From DATFWC01 sp045801465 (lineage in GTDB: Bacteria; Pseudomonadota; Alphaproteobacteria; Rhizobiales; Xanthobacteraceae), in assembly GCA_045801465.1 (NCBI GenBank), contig JBJMSU010000157.1, forward strand, positions 1-7,804: a DNA stretch of 7,804 bases, written 5' to 3'. This document shows, one piece after another, positions 1-6,591 of this stretch. Position 1 is the first letter of the stretch. Each line of letters starts with the position of its first letter. The translations under genes and the position numbers were made by a program. The notes beneath the pieces are model-generated. The model saw nothing but the letters and a program-made list of their open reading frames with translations. It searched no databases and had not been told where the DNA came from.

Positions 1-81
1 GGCGAGAGACTCAGGATTGGCCGGGAGAGCGCGCGGAAGCCGCCTGATCTTGACGGCGTCTCTATCGACGACCCTTTACCA

Positions 82-1902
82 TCAGCGCCGCGGCGGCCGC
101 TTCATCGTGAAGGCATCGGGGGCGATGCCGTTCTCGACCTCGCGCCACGTGACCGGCGCCGCTACGGGAAATTCCGGCCGCGCGCGCGGCGAATAGGCGC
201 CGATCGCCGTCGTGCCGCGGCCGTTGCGGAGATAGTCGATGTAGATCCGCCCGGTGCGCCGCGCCGGCGCCGACGAGGTCGTGTACTTGTCGGGCGCCAT
301 CGCCTCGAGCCGCTGCGCCATGCGCCGGCAGTAGACACGCGCCTGGTCATGACTGAATTTCGGCTGGATCGGCACCATCAAATGCAGGCCCTTGCCGCCG
401 GTCAGCTTCGGCCAACCGTTGTAGCCCTCGGCTTCAAGCAAGGCGCGCAACTTCAGCGCCGTCTCGATGACGAACTCCCATTCCACGCCGGGCCCGGGAT
501 CGAGATCGAACACCAGCCGGTCGGGGTGCTCGATGTCGTCGATCGTCGCGGCCCACGGATGCAGCTCGACCGCGTCCAGTTCGATGAGACCGAGCAGGCC
601 GGCGACATCATCGACCCACACGCGCACGCCTTCGCCGCCCTCCCGCTTTTCGATGTGCAGTTGGTGCACGCTCTGCGGGATCGGCGGCAAGCGGCCCTTG
701 TGATAGAACGTGGTGCCGCGGGTATGGCGCACCAGTTTCAACGGGCGCCGACCGAGATAGCAAAGCGCGCGCGTTGCCACCTTGCGCCAGTAGGCGGCAA
801 GCTCCTCCTTCGAGGGCACGACCGCATCGGGAAGAAGCTGAAGAATGTTTTCCCGCGGCACCCCGCCGCGGTGGCGTGAGCTCTCGGCGTGCGCGGGAGG
901 ACGGATCGACGGCGCGCGCACCGCCGGCAACGCGAGATCTTCGCGCAAACCCTTGAACACGGCTTCCCGCAGCAAACCATCGTCGGTGATCCCGCCATAC
1001 TCGATCTCGGCATCCACCACCGGGTCGACCCACGTGGCCTTCGGCTTCTTGACGGGTTCCGACAGCGGGCTCTTTCTGACGATGAGCGGATCGAGCCTTT
1101 CGCGCACGTCGCGGGCAATCGTCTCGGTGTAGCCGCTGCGGGCCTTGCCGGCGTAGAGCAGCCTGTCTCCCTCGCGGCGGCCGAGATAGAGCGAGGCAAT
1201 CTTGCGCGGCTTGGCGCCGAGCTTCTCGACGAAGGCCACGATGGGGAATGTGTCGCTCTTGGTGCACTTGAGCTTGATCCAGCTCTCCTGCCGCGCGGAG
1301 CGGTACGGCGCGTCGCGGCGCTTGGCGAGCACTCCTTCGAGTCCCATCTTGCAGGCATGGCGAAAGATCTGCTCGCCATCGCCCTCCAGATAATCGACAT
1401 AGACGATCTGCTCCGGCGCACCAGCCAGCAACGTCTGCAGCAGCCGCTTGCGCTCGACGTAAGCAACGTTGCGCAGGTCGAAGCCATCGAGATAGAGCAG
1501 GTCGAAGGCGTGGTAGACGAGCCGCCCGGTTTTCCACTTGCCGAGCTCGCGGCGGAGCGCCTGAAAATCCGGCAGGCCCGTCTCGCCATAGACCACCGCT
1601 TCGCCGTCGATGATCGCCGTGCGTGCTTGGAGCCGCGCGGCGGCTTGCGCGATGCTGGCGAACTGTCGTGTCCAGTTGAAGCCGGTGCGTGAGTAGATCG
1701 TGATCTTGCCTTCGTTCAGATGCGCCTGCGCGCGGTAGCCATCGACCTTGATTTCGTAGAGCCAGTCGTCGCCGGGCAGAGCTTGGTCGCGCAGTGTCGG
1801 GTCGCACGGCGCGATGAAGCCGGGCAGCGGCGCGCGGCGTGCGCCGGGAACGGAGGCAACCGACAGACCACGGACGCGGCGGCGCAACGCGACGGCACAC
1901 AT
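82..1902 (-). CDS. ligD: LigD-type ATP-dependent DNA ligase fused to a primase-polymerase domain (Lig-Pol, no phosphoesterase domain)
   Basis: This 606-residue protein joins DNA ends in bacterial non-homologous end joining, normally recruited by Ku. The ligase domain comes first. Motif I is KVDGYR with the adenylated lysine at K52, motif III is DGEAVVY at 99-105, motif IV is EGVLAK at 189-194, and motif V is WIKLK at 208-212. An OB-fold follows, ending near FKGLRED at 316-322. The polymerase domain covers about 350-600. Its metal-binding pair is DLD at 466-468, with TGGKGLH at 501-507 and a third acidic residue in IDY at D556. Many LigD proteins also carry a 3'-phosphoesterase domain; none is present at either end. 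The ATG at 1902 is the first possible start, because an in-frame stop lies three codons upstream, but no good Shine-Dalgarno precedes it. The gene follows lutC on the same strand after 88 bases. Ku is not in the window. The family call is firm; involvement in end joining is inferred. Confidence 0.95.
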   Translation of the reverse strand: MCAVALRRRVRGLSVASVPGARRAPLPGFIAPCDPTLRDQALPGDDWLYEIKVDGYRAQAHLNEGKITIYSRTGFNWTRQFASIAQAAARLQARTAIIDGEAVVYGETGLPDFQALRRELGKWKTGRLVYHAFDLLYLDGFDLRNVAYVERKRLLQTLLAGAPEQIVYVDYLEGDGEQIFRHACKMGLEGVLAKRRDAPYRSARQESWIKLKCTKSDTFPIVAFVEKLGAKPRKIASLYLGRREGDRLLYAGKARSGYTETIARDVRERLDPLIVRKSPLSEPVKKPKATWVDPVVDAEIEYGGITDDGLLREAVFKGLREDLALPAVRAPSIRPPAHAESSRHRGGVPRENILQLLPDAVVPSKEELAAYWRKVATRALCYLGRRPLKLVRHTRGTTFYHKGRLPPIPQSVHQLHIEKREGGEGVRVWVDDVAGLLGLIELDAVELHPWAATIDDIEHPDRLVFDLDPGPGVEWEFVIETALKLRALLEAEGYNGWPKLTGGKGLHLMVPIQPKFSHDQARVYCRRMAQRLEAMAPDKYTTSSAPARRTGRIYIDYLRNGRGTTAIGAYSPRARPEFPVAAPVTWREVENGIAPDAFTMKRPPRR

Positions 1903-1990
1903 GCGGACTCAATGAGCCGACAGCGCGCCGGTTCCGCTTACTCATGCCGAGCGTGAGCGATTCAATGTCTGCGGTGTCTCATCGGAAAAC
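1903..1990 (-). other. Short gap between lutC and ligD
   Basis: The 88 bases between the lutC stop and the ligD ATG contain no clear promoter, no strong Shine-Dalgarno and no hairpin with a T-run. Read-through from the lut operon into ligD is therefore possible, though not demonstrated. Confidence 0.4.
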
Positions 1991-2692
1991 TCAACTGCTC
2001 TTCGTATCCAACCGCTTCTCTGCCGTCACCACGATCACGTGCAGGCGGCGCGGGCCGTGGGCGCCGAGGATCAGCGTCTGCTCGATGTCGGCGGAGCGCG
2101 ACGGGCCGGTGACCCAGTTGACCGCGCGCGGCATCGTGCCCGGCTCGTAAGCCTCGCGCAGGCGCCCCCACAGTGCCTCGTAGTCGCCGGCAACGTCGCT
2201 GGCATCGACCACGACGATGTGCGTGTCGGGCAGGAAGTTGAGCGTGGTCGGATTGTCGGCGCCCGAGACCAGCATGAGCGTGCCGGTCTCGGCGGCGGCG
2301 CCGAAGGCATGCGACACCGCGGCGAGATCGTTGCCGTCGGAGGCGCCGGTGACAACGCTCAGCGTGCGCTCGCGCTCCCACGGCACCGCGTCGAGGCGCG
2401 GATCGCCACCGCGGCGCACCGCCGGCGGCAGGTTGTGCCGGCGCAGCAAGGCTGCGACCGCAGCCGGCACGTCGCCGATATCGGCAACCTCCTCGACCGT
2501 GCCAGCCGCCAGTTCCATCATGCTGCGGAACAGATCGCGCCGCTCTTTGGGCCCGAGCTGTCCGCGCGCCGGCACGATGCCGGCGGGATGCCGCGTGAGC
2601 CGATCGGTCACCGCGGCGCGGCGCGGTGCCTCGCGCCCGCTGACGCCGAGCGAGCGGCGGATCGAGGAGAGAACCGTGTCGCGCGCGCTCAT
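1991..2692 (-). CDS. lutC: LutC, LUD-domain subunit of the L-lactate utilisation complex
   Basis: This 233-residue protein belongs to the LutC/YkgG (LUD, formerly DUF162) family, the third component of the LutABC system that oxidises L-lactate to pyruvate. The family signature is clear: ETGTLMLVSG at 135-144, DNPTTLNFLPDTHIVVV at 146-162, and TGPSRSADIEQ followed by LGAHGPRRLHV at 195-219. There are no cysteine clusters, as expected for this subunit. The ATG at 2692 overlaps the lutB stop as ATGA, which fixes the start and suggests translational coupling; no strong independent ribosome binding site is visible. The first 50 or so residues are basic and less typical of the family. The open frame continues upstream through lutB, but that extension is only an overlapping shadow frame. 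The substrate (lactate rather than another 2-hydroxy acid) is inferred from the family. Confidence 0.93.
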   Translation of the reverse strand: MSARDTVLSSIRRSLGVSGREAPRRAAVTDRLTRHPAGIVPARGQLGPKERRDLFRSMMELAAGTVEEVADIGDVPAAVAALLRRHNLPPAVRRGGDPRLDAVPWERERTLSVVTGASDGNDLAAVSHAFGAAAETGTLMLVSGADNPTTLNFLPDTHIVVVDASDVAGDYEALWGRLREAYEPGTMPRAVNWVTGPSRSADIEQTLILGAHGPRRLHVIVVTAEKRLDTKSS

Positions 2693-4113
2693 CCCTGTGC
2701 CCGGCGCCGCCACTGCGCCTGAAAGGTTTTTCCCTCGGGCGCCGGAAAGTCGCGATGGCGCGTCCAGCCGCGGGCGAGCGGGAGAAAGCCGAAGCGGCCG
2801 CGCGTGCGGCCGGCGATGTGCAGGAGCCACGCCGCGGCTCTCGTGGCGAATCCGTAGAGACGCGGCCGCCTGGCGAAGAACGCCCACAGCGCCAGCCCGC
2901 TGCGCACGGTGGCGGGGGCGAGATGCCGCTCGAATTCGCGCTCGCGCCACGCCCGCATCATGCGCGGCAGCGGGATGCGCACCGGGCACACCTCCTCGCA
3001 GCGGCCGCAGAAGGTCGAGGCGTTGGGCAGATGCCCGGCCTGCTCGATGCCGATGAGGCTCGGGGTGAGCACTGCGCCCATGGGGCCGGGATAGACCGAG
3101 CCATAGGCGTGGCCGCCGACCGCCTGATAGACCGGGCAATGGTTCATGCAGGCGCCGCAGCGGATGCAGCGCAGCATGTCCTGAAAGGCGCCGCCGAGCA
3201 TGGCGGAGCGGCCGTTGTCGAGGAGCACGACGTGGTACTCGGCCGGCCCGTCGGGATCGCCGGGGCGGCGCGGGCCGGTGGAGAACGTGGTGTAGACCGA
3301 GATTTCCTGCCCGGTCGCCGAGCGCGCCAGCACGCGCAGGATCTGCGCGGCGTCCTCCAGCGTCGGCACCAGCTTCTCGATGGTCGCCAGCACGATATGG
3401 ACCTTGGGCAAGGTCTGGGTGAGATCGCCGTTGCCCTCGTTGGTGACGATGACGGACGTGCCGGTCTCGGCCACCAGGAGGTTGGCGCCGGTGATGCCAA
3501 CGTCGGCGGCGAGAAACCGCCGGCGCAGCACGTTGCGCGCTTCGGTAAGCAGCGTGGTCGGCTCGATCAGGCTGCGCTCGGGCGCAAGATCGGTATGGAC
3601 GCGGCGAAAGTCGGCCTCGATCTGGTCCTTGGTCAGGTGCACGGCCGGCGCGATGATGTGCGAGGGCATCTCGCCGCGGATCTGGATGAGATACTCGCCG
3701 AGGTCGGTTTCGATCGGCTGGATGCCGTTCTGCTCGAGAAACGGATTGAGGCCGATTTCCTCCGACACCATGGACTTGCCCTTGGTGACGGTCCTGGCGC
3801 CGTTGCGGCGGCAGATGTCGAGCACGATTGCGCGCGCGTCCGCGGCCGTCACGGCAAAGTGCACATGGCCGCCGGCAGCCGTCACGCGCTGCTCGTAGGC
3901 CTCGAGATAAAGATCGAGGTGCGCCAGCGTGTGGTCCTTGATGTCGCGCGCGGCATCGCGCAGCGCGTCGAACTCGGGCAGCCGCGCCGCGACCTCGCGG
4001 CGGCGCGCGGTGAAGTTCACCTCGAAGAATTTGAGCGACTGCTGCAGGTTCGGGTCGGCGAGCGCGGCGCGCGCGTTCTCCTTGAACTGCGGCGAGGTCG
4101 GCTGGTGCGTCAT
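2689..4113 (-). CDS. lutB: LutB, iron-sulfur LUD-domain subunit of the L-lactate utilisation complex
   Basis: This 474-residue protein is the usual length for LutB (YkgF family), the electron-transferring core of the LutABC lactate oxidation complex. The N-terminal two thirds form a LUD domain, with KGKSMVSEEIGLN at 111-123 and NEGNGD at 225-230. A ferredoxin-like segment follows with two cysteine groups. The first is CxxCxxCxxxCP, with cysteines at 316, 319, 322 and 326. The second is CxxCxxxCP, with cysteines at 369, 372 and 376. The C-terminal 70 residues are basic and include the usual LutB tail. The ATG at 4113 overlaps the lutA stop as ATGA, and the gene's own stop overlaps lutC in the same way, so the three genes are almost certainly one transcript. 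No membrane segment is evident, so a cytoplasmic or peripheral location is expected. The frame also stays open far upstream through lutA, which is coincidental. Confidence 0.95.
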   Translation of the reverse strand: MTHQPTSPQFKENARAALADPNLQQSLKFFEVNFTARRREVAARLPEFDALRDAARDIKDHTLAHLDLYLEAYEQRVTAAGGHVHFAVTAADARAIVLDICRRNGARTVTKGKSMVSEEIGLNPFLEQNGIQPIETDLGEYLIQIRGEMPSHIIAPAVHLTKDQIEADFRRVHTDLAPERSLIEPTTLLTEARNVLRRRFLAADVGITGANLLVAETGTSVIVTNEGNGDLTQTLPKVHIVLATIEKLVPTLEDAAQILRVLARSATGQEISVYTTFSTGPRRPGDPDGPAEYHVVLLDNGRSAMLGGAFQDMLRCIRCGACMNHCPVYQAVGGHAYGSVYPGPMGAVLTPSLIGIEQAGHLPNASTFCGRCEEVCPVRIPLPRMMRAWREREFERHLAPATVRSGLALWAFFARRPRLYGFATRAAAWLLHIAGRTRGRFGFLPLARGWTRHRDFPAPEGKTFQAQWRRRAQG

Positions 4114-4898
4114 GGGGCCTTGCCGTCCTGCGGCTCGCCGATGGCCGGGCCATAGGTCATGCCCGCCAGCACCTCGGCGATATGACGCGCGCGCACCGAA
4201 TAACCGGCGCGCTGCAGCTTGCCGGCCATGTTCATCAGGCAGCCGAGATCGCCGGCGAGCAGCGTCTCGGCGCCGGTCGCCGCGATGTGATCCGCTTTCT
4301 TGGCGACGATCGCGTTGGAGATGTCGGGATACTTCACGCAGAACGTTCCGCCGAAGCCGCAGCACGCGTCGGCATCGTGCAGCTCGGTGAGCGTCAGGCC
4401 GTCGACGCCGGCCAGGAGCTTGCGCGGCTGCGCCCGGATGCCGAGCTCGCGCAGGCCCGAGCAGCCGTCGTGATAGGTGACGGTGGCGGGAAAGCGCGCC
4501 GCAATGCGCTCGATCTTCAGCACGTCGACCAGGAACGAGACGAGCTCGAAGCTCTTGGCGCAGAAGGCGTCGACGCGCGGCATCCAGTCGGGGTCGCCGT
4601 GAAACAGCTCGGGATAATGCACCTTGAGCATGCCGGCGCACGAGCCCGACGGCACCACGACGTAATCGAACGGCGCGAACGCCGCGATCACCTGCTCGGC
4701 AATCGCGCGCGCAGTGCGCCGGTCGCCGGAGTTGAACCCCGGTTGGCCGCAGCACGTCTGCCGCGGCACCTCCACGGTGCAGCCGGCGTCCTCCAGGAGC
4801 TTGACGGCGGCAAAGCCGATGGCGGGGCGCACGAGATCGACCAGGCAGGTGACCAACAGCCCGACACGCTTTCCTCGAGGTTGCGCCGCCTCGGTCAC
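4110..4898 (-). CDS. lutA: LutA, CCG-domain iron-sulfur subunit of the L-lactate utilisation complex
   Basis: This is the LutA/YkgE family: two cysteine-rich CCG domains, related to heterodisulfide reductase HdrB and the glycolate oxidase GlcF iron-sulfur subunit. From the chosen GTG start the protein has 262 residues. The first domain has LLVTCLVDL at 14-22, TCCGQPGFNSGD at 48-59 and GSCAG at 85-89. The second has YHDGCSGLRELG at 142-153, ACCGFGGTF at 178-186 and GDLGC at 216-220. I chose GTG at 4898 because family members begin about ten residues before the GLLVTCLVD motif, and because GGGAG lies 9 bases upstream of it. The same frame extends to a TTG at 4988, adding 30 residues that are not typical of LutA. 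It is the first gene of the lutABC cluster. No lactate permease or LutR/LldR-type regulator is visible in the window. Confidence 0.92.
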   Translation of the reverse strand: MTEAAQPRGKRVGLLVTCLVDLVRPAIGFAAVKLLEDAGCTVEVPRQTCCGQPGFNSGDRRTARAIAEQVIAAFAPFDYVVVPSGSCAGMLKVHYPELFHGDPDWMPRVDAFCAKSFELVSFLVDVLKIERIAARFPATVTYHDGCSGLRELGIRAQPRKLLAGVDGLTLTELHDADACCGFGGTFCVKYPDISNAIVAKKADHIAATGAETLLAGDLGCLMNMAGKLQRAGYSVRARHIAEVLAGMTYGPAIGEPQDGKAP

Positions 4899-4907
4899 GA
4901 ACCGTTT

Positions 4908-4912
4908 CTCCC
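4908..4912 (-). promoter_or_regulatory. Ribosome binding site supporting the GTG start of lutA
   Basis: Read on the minus strand, this is GGGAG, placed 9 bases before the GTG at 4898. It is the best Shine-Dalgarno match near the conserved LutA N-terminus. It favours the GTG over the upstream TTG at 4988 as the start codon. Confidence 0.5.
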
Positions 4913-5013
4913 GCGCGCCGCTCGCCAAGTAGGCGGACAGTGGCGGAAAGGCGTGCAGCCCGCAATAGCCGCAGGCAATCGCCGGCAACGCCGGAGCTTA
5001 ATTAAGTATGCGA

Positions 5014-5039
5014 GAGGCCCAGTCGGCCATCATGGCCTC
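5014..5039. repeat. Nested inverted repeat in the lutA upstream region
   Basis: The outer arms are GAGGCC at 5014-5019 and GGCCTC at 5034-5039. An inner near-perfect palindrome, GGCCAT-C-ATGGCC, lies at 5025-5037 and shares its right arm with the outer repeat. There is no T-run, so a terminator is unlikely. The position about 115 to 140 bases upstream of the lutA GTG could suit a regulator binding site, but it does not obviously match known LldR or LutR operators. Confidence 0.3.
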
Positions 5040-5195
5040 AGGCTATCGCCATATCCCCCGTTCGGTCGATGCGGGCACGCCGAGAGATCGGCACTCTGCT
5101 TGCATGGGGGAAGACTGCACCGGGGTCTGAGCCGGCACACACGAGCGAGAGACTCGTACGTGCCATGCTGCAGACGTCGGACGAGTCCCTGCTGC

Positions 5196-5200
5196 GGAGG
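5196..5200 (+). promoter_or_regulatory. Ribosome binding site deciding the start of the exported-protein gene
   Basis: GGAGG lies 6 bases before the ATG at 5207. The signal peptide begins immediately after that ATG, which supports this start over the upstream in-frame one at 5069. Confidence 0.65.
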
Positions 5201-5206
5201 CGGCGG

Positions 5207-5887
5207 ATGACCGTATGGCTGACACGCAGGCGTGATGCTCGCATGGCCGTCGCCGTGCTGTGCGCGGCGTTGGCGTTGTTCGCCGGCGCGGCCGCGGCGC
5301 AGCCGCCGGCACGCTCGGATGCAATCGTCGCGCGCGGCGACGCTGATGCGTCTTCCGGGGCTACGACGGCTCAGAAGACCCTTGCTAACATCCCAATCTG
5401 GAAACGGGTCACGCTCGGGACCTACAAGGGCGTCAACGGGCTGCGTGAAGCGCTCGACGCGGCGCGCATGCGCGTCGGCATCTCGGCCGACGAAATTCTC
5501 GGCCGCCCGGCCTTTCCGTTCAGCAAGACGAAGGGCGAACTGGACCTCGTCGTCCTCACCGCCGCCGACCTCGGCTTCCCAACGGGCAGCACGCCGGTTG
5601 CCGAGATCTATCGGCGCGCCCTGCAGCTCGGCCTCGAGCTCTGTCCCGCCGAGGTGGGCCCGCAGCTGCGGCTGCACTACGTCAACCAGCCGCTGGGCGA
5701 ATTTCTCCATATCGCCATGCAGCCGGTCGCCACCTGGCGCGGCGAGCTCGTCGACCTCACGGTGGGCAATGGCGGCGCCGGACTCTTGCTGCTCGGCGGC
5801 GACGGCAGCCCGGACCTGACGCTGCATTCGCGCGTCAAGTTCGTGTTCGTGCGCCCGGCCCGCATCGCCATGCCGAATTTGCGGTGA
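5207..5887 (+). CDS. Exported protein of unknown function
   Basis: This 226-residue protein has a clear Sec-type signal peptide. A basic start (TRRRDAR) is followed by a hydrophobic alanine/leucine core at about 13-27 and a likely cleavage after AAA near residue 31. The mature part begins with a short low-complexity stretch. It is followed by a compact region from about 64 to 217, rich in ordered-looking motifs: TLGTYKGVNGLREALDAA at 69-86, ELDLVVLTAADLGF at 111-124, LGLELCPAEVGPQLRLHYVNQP at 141-162, and KFVFVRP at 211-217. From memory this region resembles a widespread uncharacterised domain, but I cannot name a function. The ATG at 5207 is chosen because GGAGG at 5196-5200 lies 6 bases upstream; the frame is open further back to 5069. 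One cysteine (C146) remains in the mature protein. It is divergent from lutA. Reality as a gene is likely; function is unknown. Confidence 0.82.
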   Translation: MTVWLTRRRDARMAVAVLCAALALFAGAAAAQPPARSDAIVARGDADASSGATTAQKTLANIPIWKRVTLGTYKGVNGLREALDAARMRVGISADEILGRPAFPFSKTKGELDLVVLTAADLGFPTGSTPVAEIYRRALQLGLELCPAEVGPQLRLHYVNQPLGEFLHIAMQPVATWRGELVDLTVGNGGAGLLLLGGDGSPDLTLHSRVKFVFVRPARIAMPNLR

Positions 5888-6002
5888 GCGGTATCAGTGC
5901 TGGGAAGACTGTGATTTAAGACGGTGCGGCCAAATTCATCACTTTAGAAAAGCGCGGGAACGTCGTGCAACGGTTGGCGAAGAACGCGGCGCGGCTGCTT
6001 GC

Positions 6003-6269
6003 TCAATAGTGATAGCGGCACTGAATGACTTCTAATATGTGGTTCGGCGGCTTTCCATACACTCGATAGACAAGGCGGTGCTCGCCAGTGATGCGACGCG
6101 ACCACCATCCTACGAGATCGTGTTTCAGGGGCTCGGGTTTGCCGATCCCCTTGAACGGAGTGCGGCCTGTGTCTTTGATGAGATCGTTAACAGCTTGGAG
6201 TATTTTTGGATCAGTCTTTTGCCAGTAGAGATAATCCTCCCACGCCTCTTCGCTCCAGAGGAGCTTCAT
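6003..6269 (-). CDS. yoeB: YoeB-type mRNA interferase toxin (Txe/YoeB family)
   Basis: This 88-residue protein is the toxin of a type II toxin-antitoxin pair. YoeB binds the ribosome and cleaves mRNA in the A site. The sequence is strikingly close to the E. coli family prototype: MKLLWSEEAWEDYLYWQ at the start, GKPEPLKH at 43-50, WSRRITGEHRLVYRV at 56-70, and the C-terminal CRYHY. The catalytic residues known for E. coli YoeB appear to be present: E46, R65, and the final His-Tyr pair (H87, Y88). The protein is full length and appears intact. Its ATG overlaps the antitoxin stop by 4 bases (ATGA), so it depends on translation of the upstream gene. The gene is less GC-rich than its neighbours, consistent with horizontal acquisition. 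Confidence 0.96.
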   Translation of the reverse strand: MKLLWSEEAWEDYLYWQKTDPKILQAVNDLIKDTGRTPFKGIGKPEPLKHDLVGWWSRRITGEHRLVYRVYGKPPNHILEVIQCRYHY

Positions 6270-6532
6270 GGAGCGTCTGCCGGCGTCCCGATGTCATGCT
6301 CAATAAGTCCGCCGGCGTTGGCCGCCTCAATCGAGCGAAGCAGGCGCGCAGCGTTGGCCGGGCTTCGCAGGAGATGAAGAGTCTCCATCATGCCCTCGTA
6401 TTCTTCCTCAGACATCATGACCACGGTGCCGGCATTTTGCCGTGTAATATGCAAAGGCGCGCGGCTGTCGCAGACCTCCTCCATGTACTTCGCTAGATTT
6501 GCACGAAGCTCGGTATACGAAACGTGGGCCAT
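6266..6532 (-). CDS. yefM: YefM-type antitoxin (Phd/YefM family)
   Basis: This 88-residue antitoxin neutralises YoeB and, with it, represses its own promoter. The N-terminal Phd/YefM DNA-binding fold is recognisable in MAHVSYTELRANLAKYMEEV and HITRQNAGTVVMMSEEEYEGM. R10 and R31 fall at the positions of the arginines needed for operator binding in E. coli YefM. The segment LHLLRSPANAARLLRSIE at 52-69 matches the family's toxin-binding region and is followed by an acidic tail. The ATG at 6532 is chosen because AAGGTG lies 6 bases upstream and family proteins begin here. The frame could extend to 6634, but that would pass through the promoter described separately. The gene lies upstream of yoeB with a 4-base overlap, the classical antitoxin-toxin order. 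Confidence 0.95.
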   Translation of the reverse strand: MAHVSYTELRANLAKYMEEVCDSRAPLHITRQNAGTVVMMSEEEYEGMMETLHLLRSPANAARLLRSIEAANAGGLIEHDIGTPADAP

Positions 6533-6554
6533 GGCACGCACCTTCTTCGGCATA

Positions 6555-6572
6555 TGTACGATTATATGTACA
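6555..6572. promoter_or_regulatory. YefM/YefM-YoeB operator, two TGTACA-type half-sites
   Basis: Two hexamers lie 12 bases apart centre to centre: a perfect palindrome TGTACA at 6567-6572 and a one-mismatch copy TGTACG (plus strand) at 6555-6560. In E. coli the yefM-yoeB operator consists of a long and a short palindrome with TGTACA cores at the same 12-base spacing. Here they flank the -10 box directly, so repressor binding would block RNA polymerase. The function is inferred from this match. Confidence 0.75.
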
Positions 6573-6591
6573 GGCGCTTCGAAGATGTCAA
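6561..6591 (-). promoter_or_regulatory. Promoter of the yefM-yoeB operon
   Basis: On the minus strand a consensus -35 box TTGACA (6591 to 6586) is followed after 19 bases by a consensus -10 box TATAAT (6566 to 6561). Transcription would begin around 6554, giving a leader of about 20 bases before the yefM ATG at 6532. The 19-base spacer is longer than the optimal 17, which may lower basal strength. The boxes stand out in an otherwise GC-rich sequence. Confidence 0.75.

Larger units (their letters stand above)
4899..5206. other. Divergent intergenic region between lutA and the exported-protein gene
   Basis: This stretch of about 308 bases should hold the promoters of two divergent genes. I see no convincing -35/-10 pair for either. 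It does contain a 10-base AT-rich palindrome, CTTAATTAAG at 4997-5006, and a GGCC-rich inverted repeat at 5014-5039. An open frame covers part of it on the plus strand upstream of 5207, but the strong ribosome binding site at 5196-5200 argues that translation starts later. No RNA gene was recognised. Confidence 0.5.

Noticed and set aside
1..81. Possible gene end downstream of ligD
   Set aside because: The 81 bases are too short to show a coding signature or a terminator.
608..1945. Long minus-strand open frame of 445 codons overlapping ligD
   Set aside because: It is rich in Arg and Ala with no recognisable motifs and is the shadow of ligD in a high-GC region.
2755..4155. Plus-strand open frame of 466 codons antisense to lutB
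   Set aside because: It is a high-GC antisense shadow with no domain signature; lutB on the other strand carries clear iron-sulfur motifs.
5145..5155. An 11-base match (GCGAGAGACTC) to bases 2-12 of the window
   Set aside because: Several 11-base matches are expected by chance in 7.8 kb, and no further similarity flanks either copy.
4182..5210. Plus-strand open frame of 342 codons antisense to lutA
   Set aside because: It lacks recognisable domains and lies opposite the well-supported CCG-domain protein.
5920..6009. A 29-codon open stretch (ending KNAARLLAQ) between the exported-protein gene and yoeB
   Set aside because: It has no ATG and no ribosome binding site, and its stop overlaps the yoeB end on the other strand. 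It could be the remnant of a lost gene, but the sequence alone does not support that.
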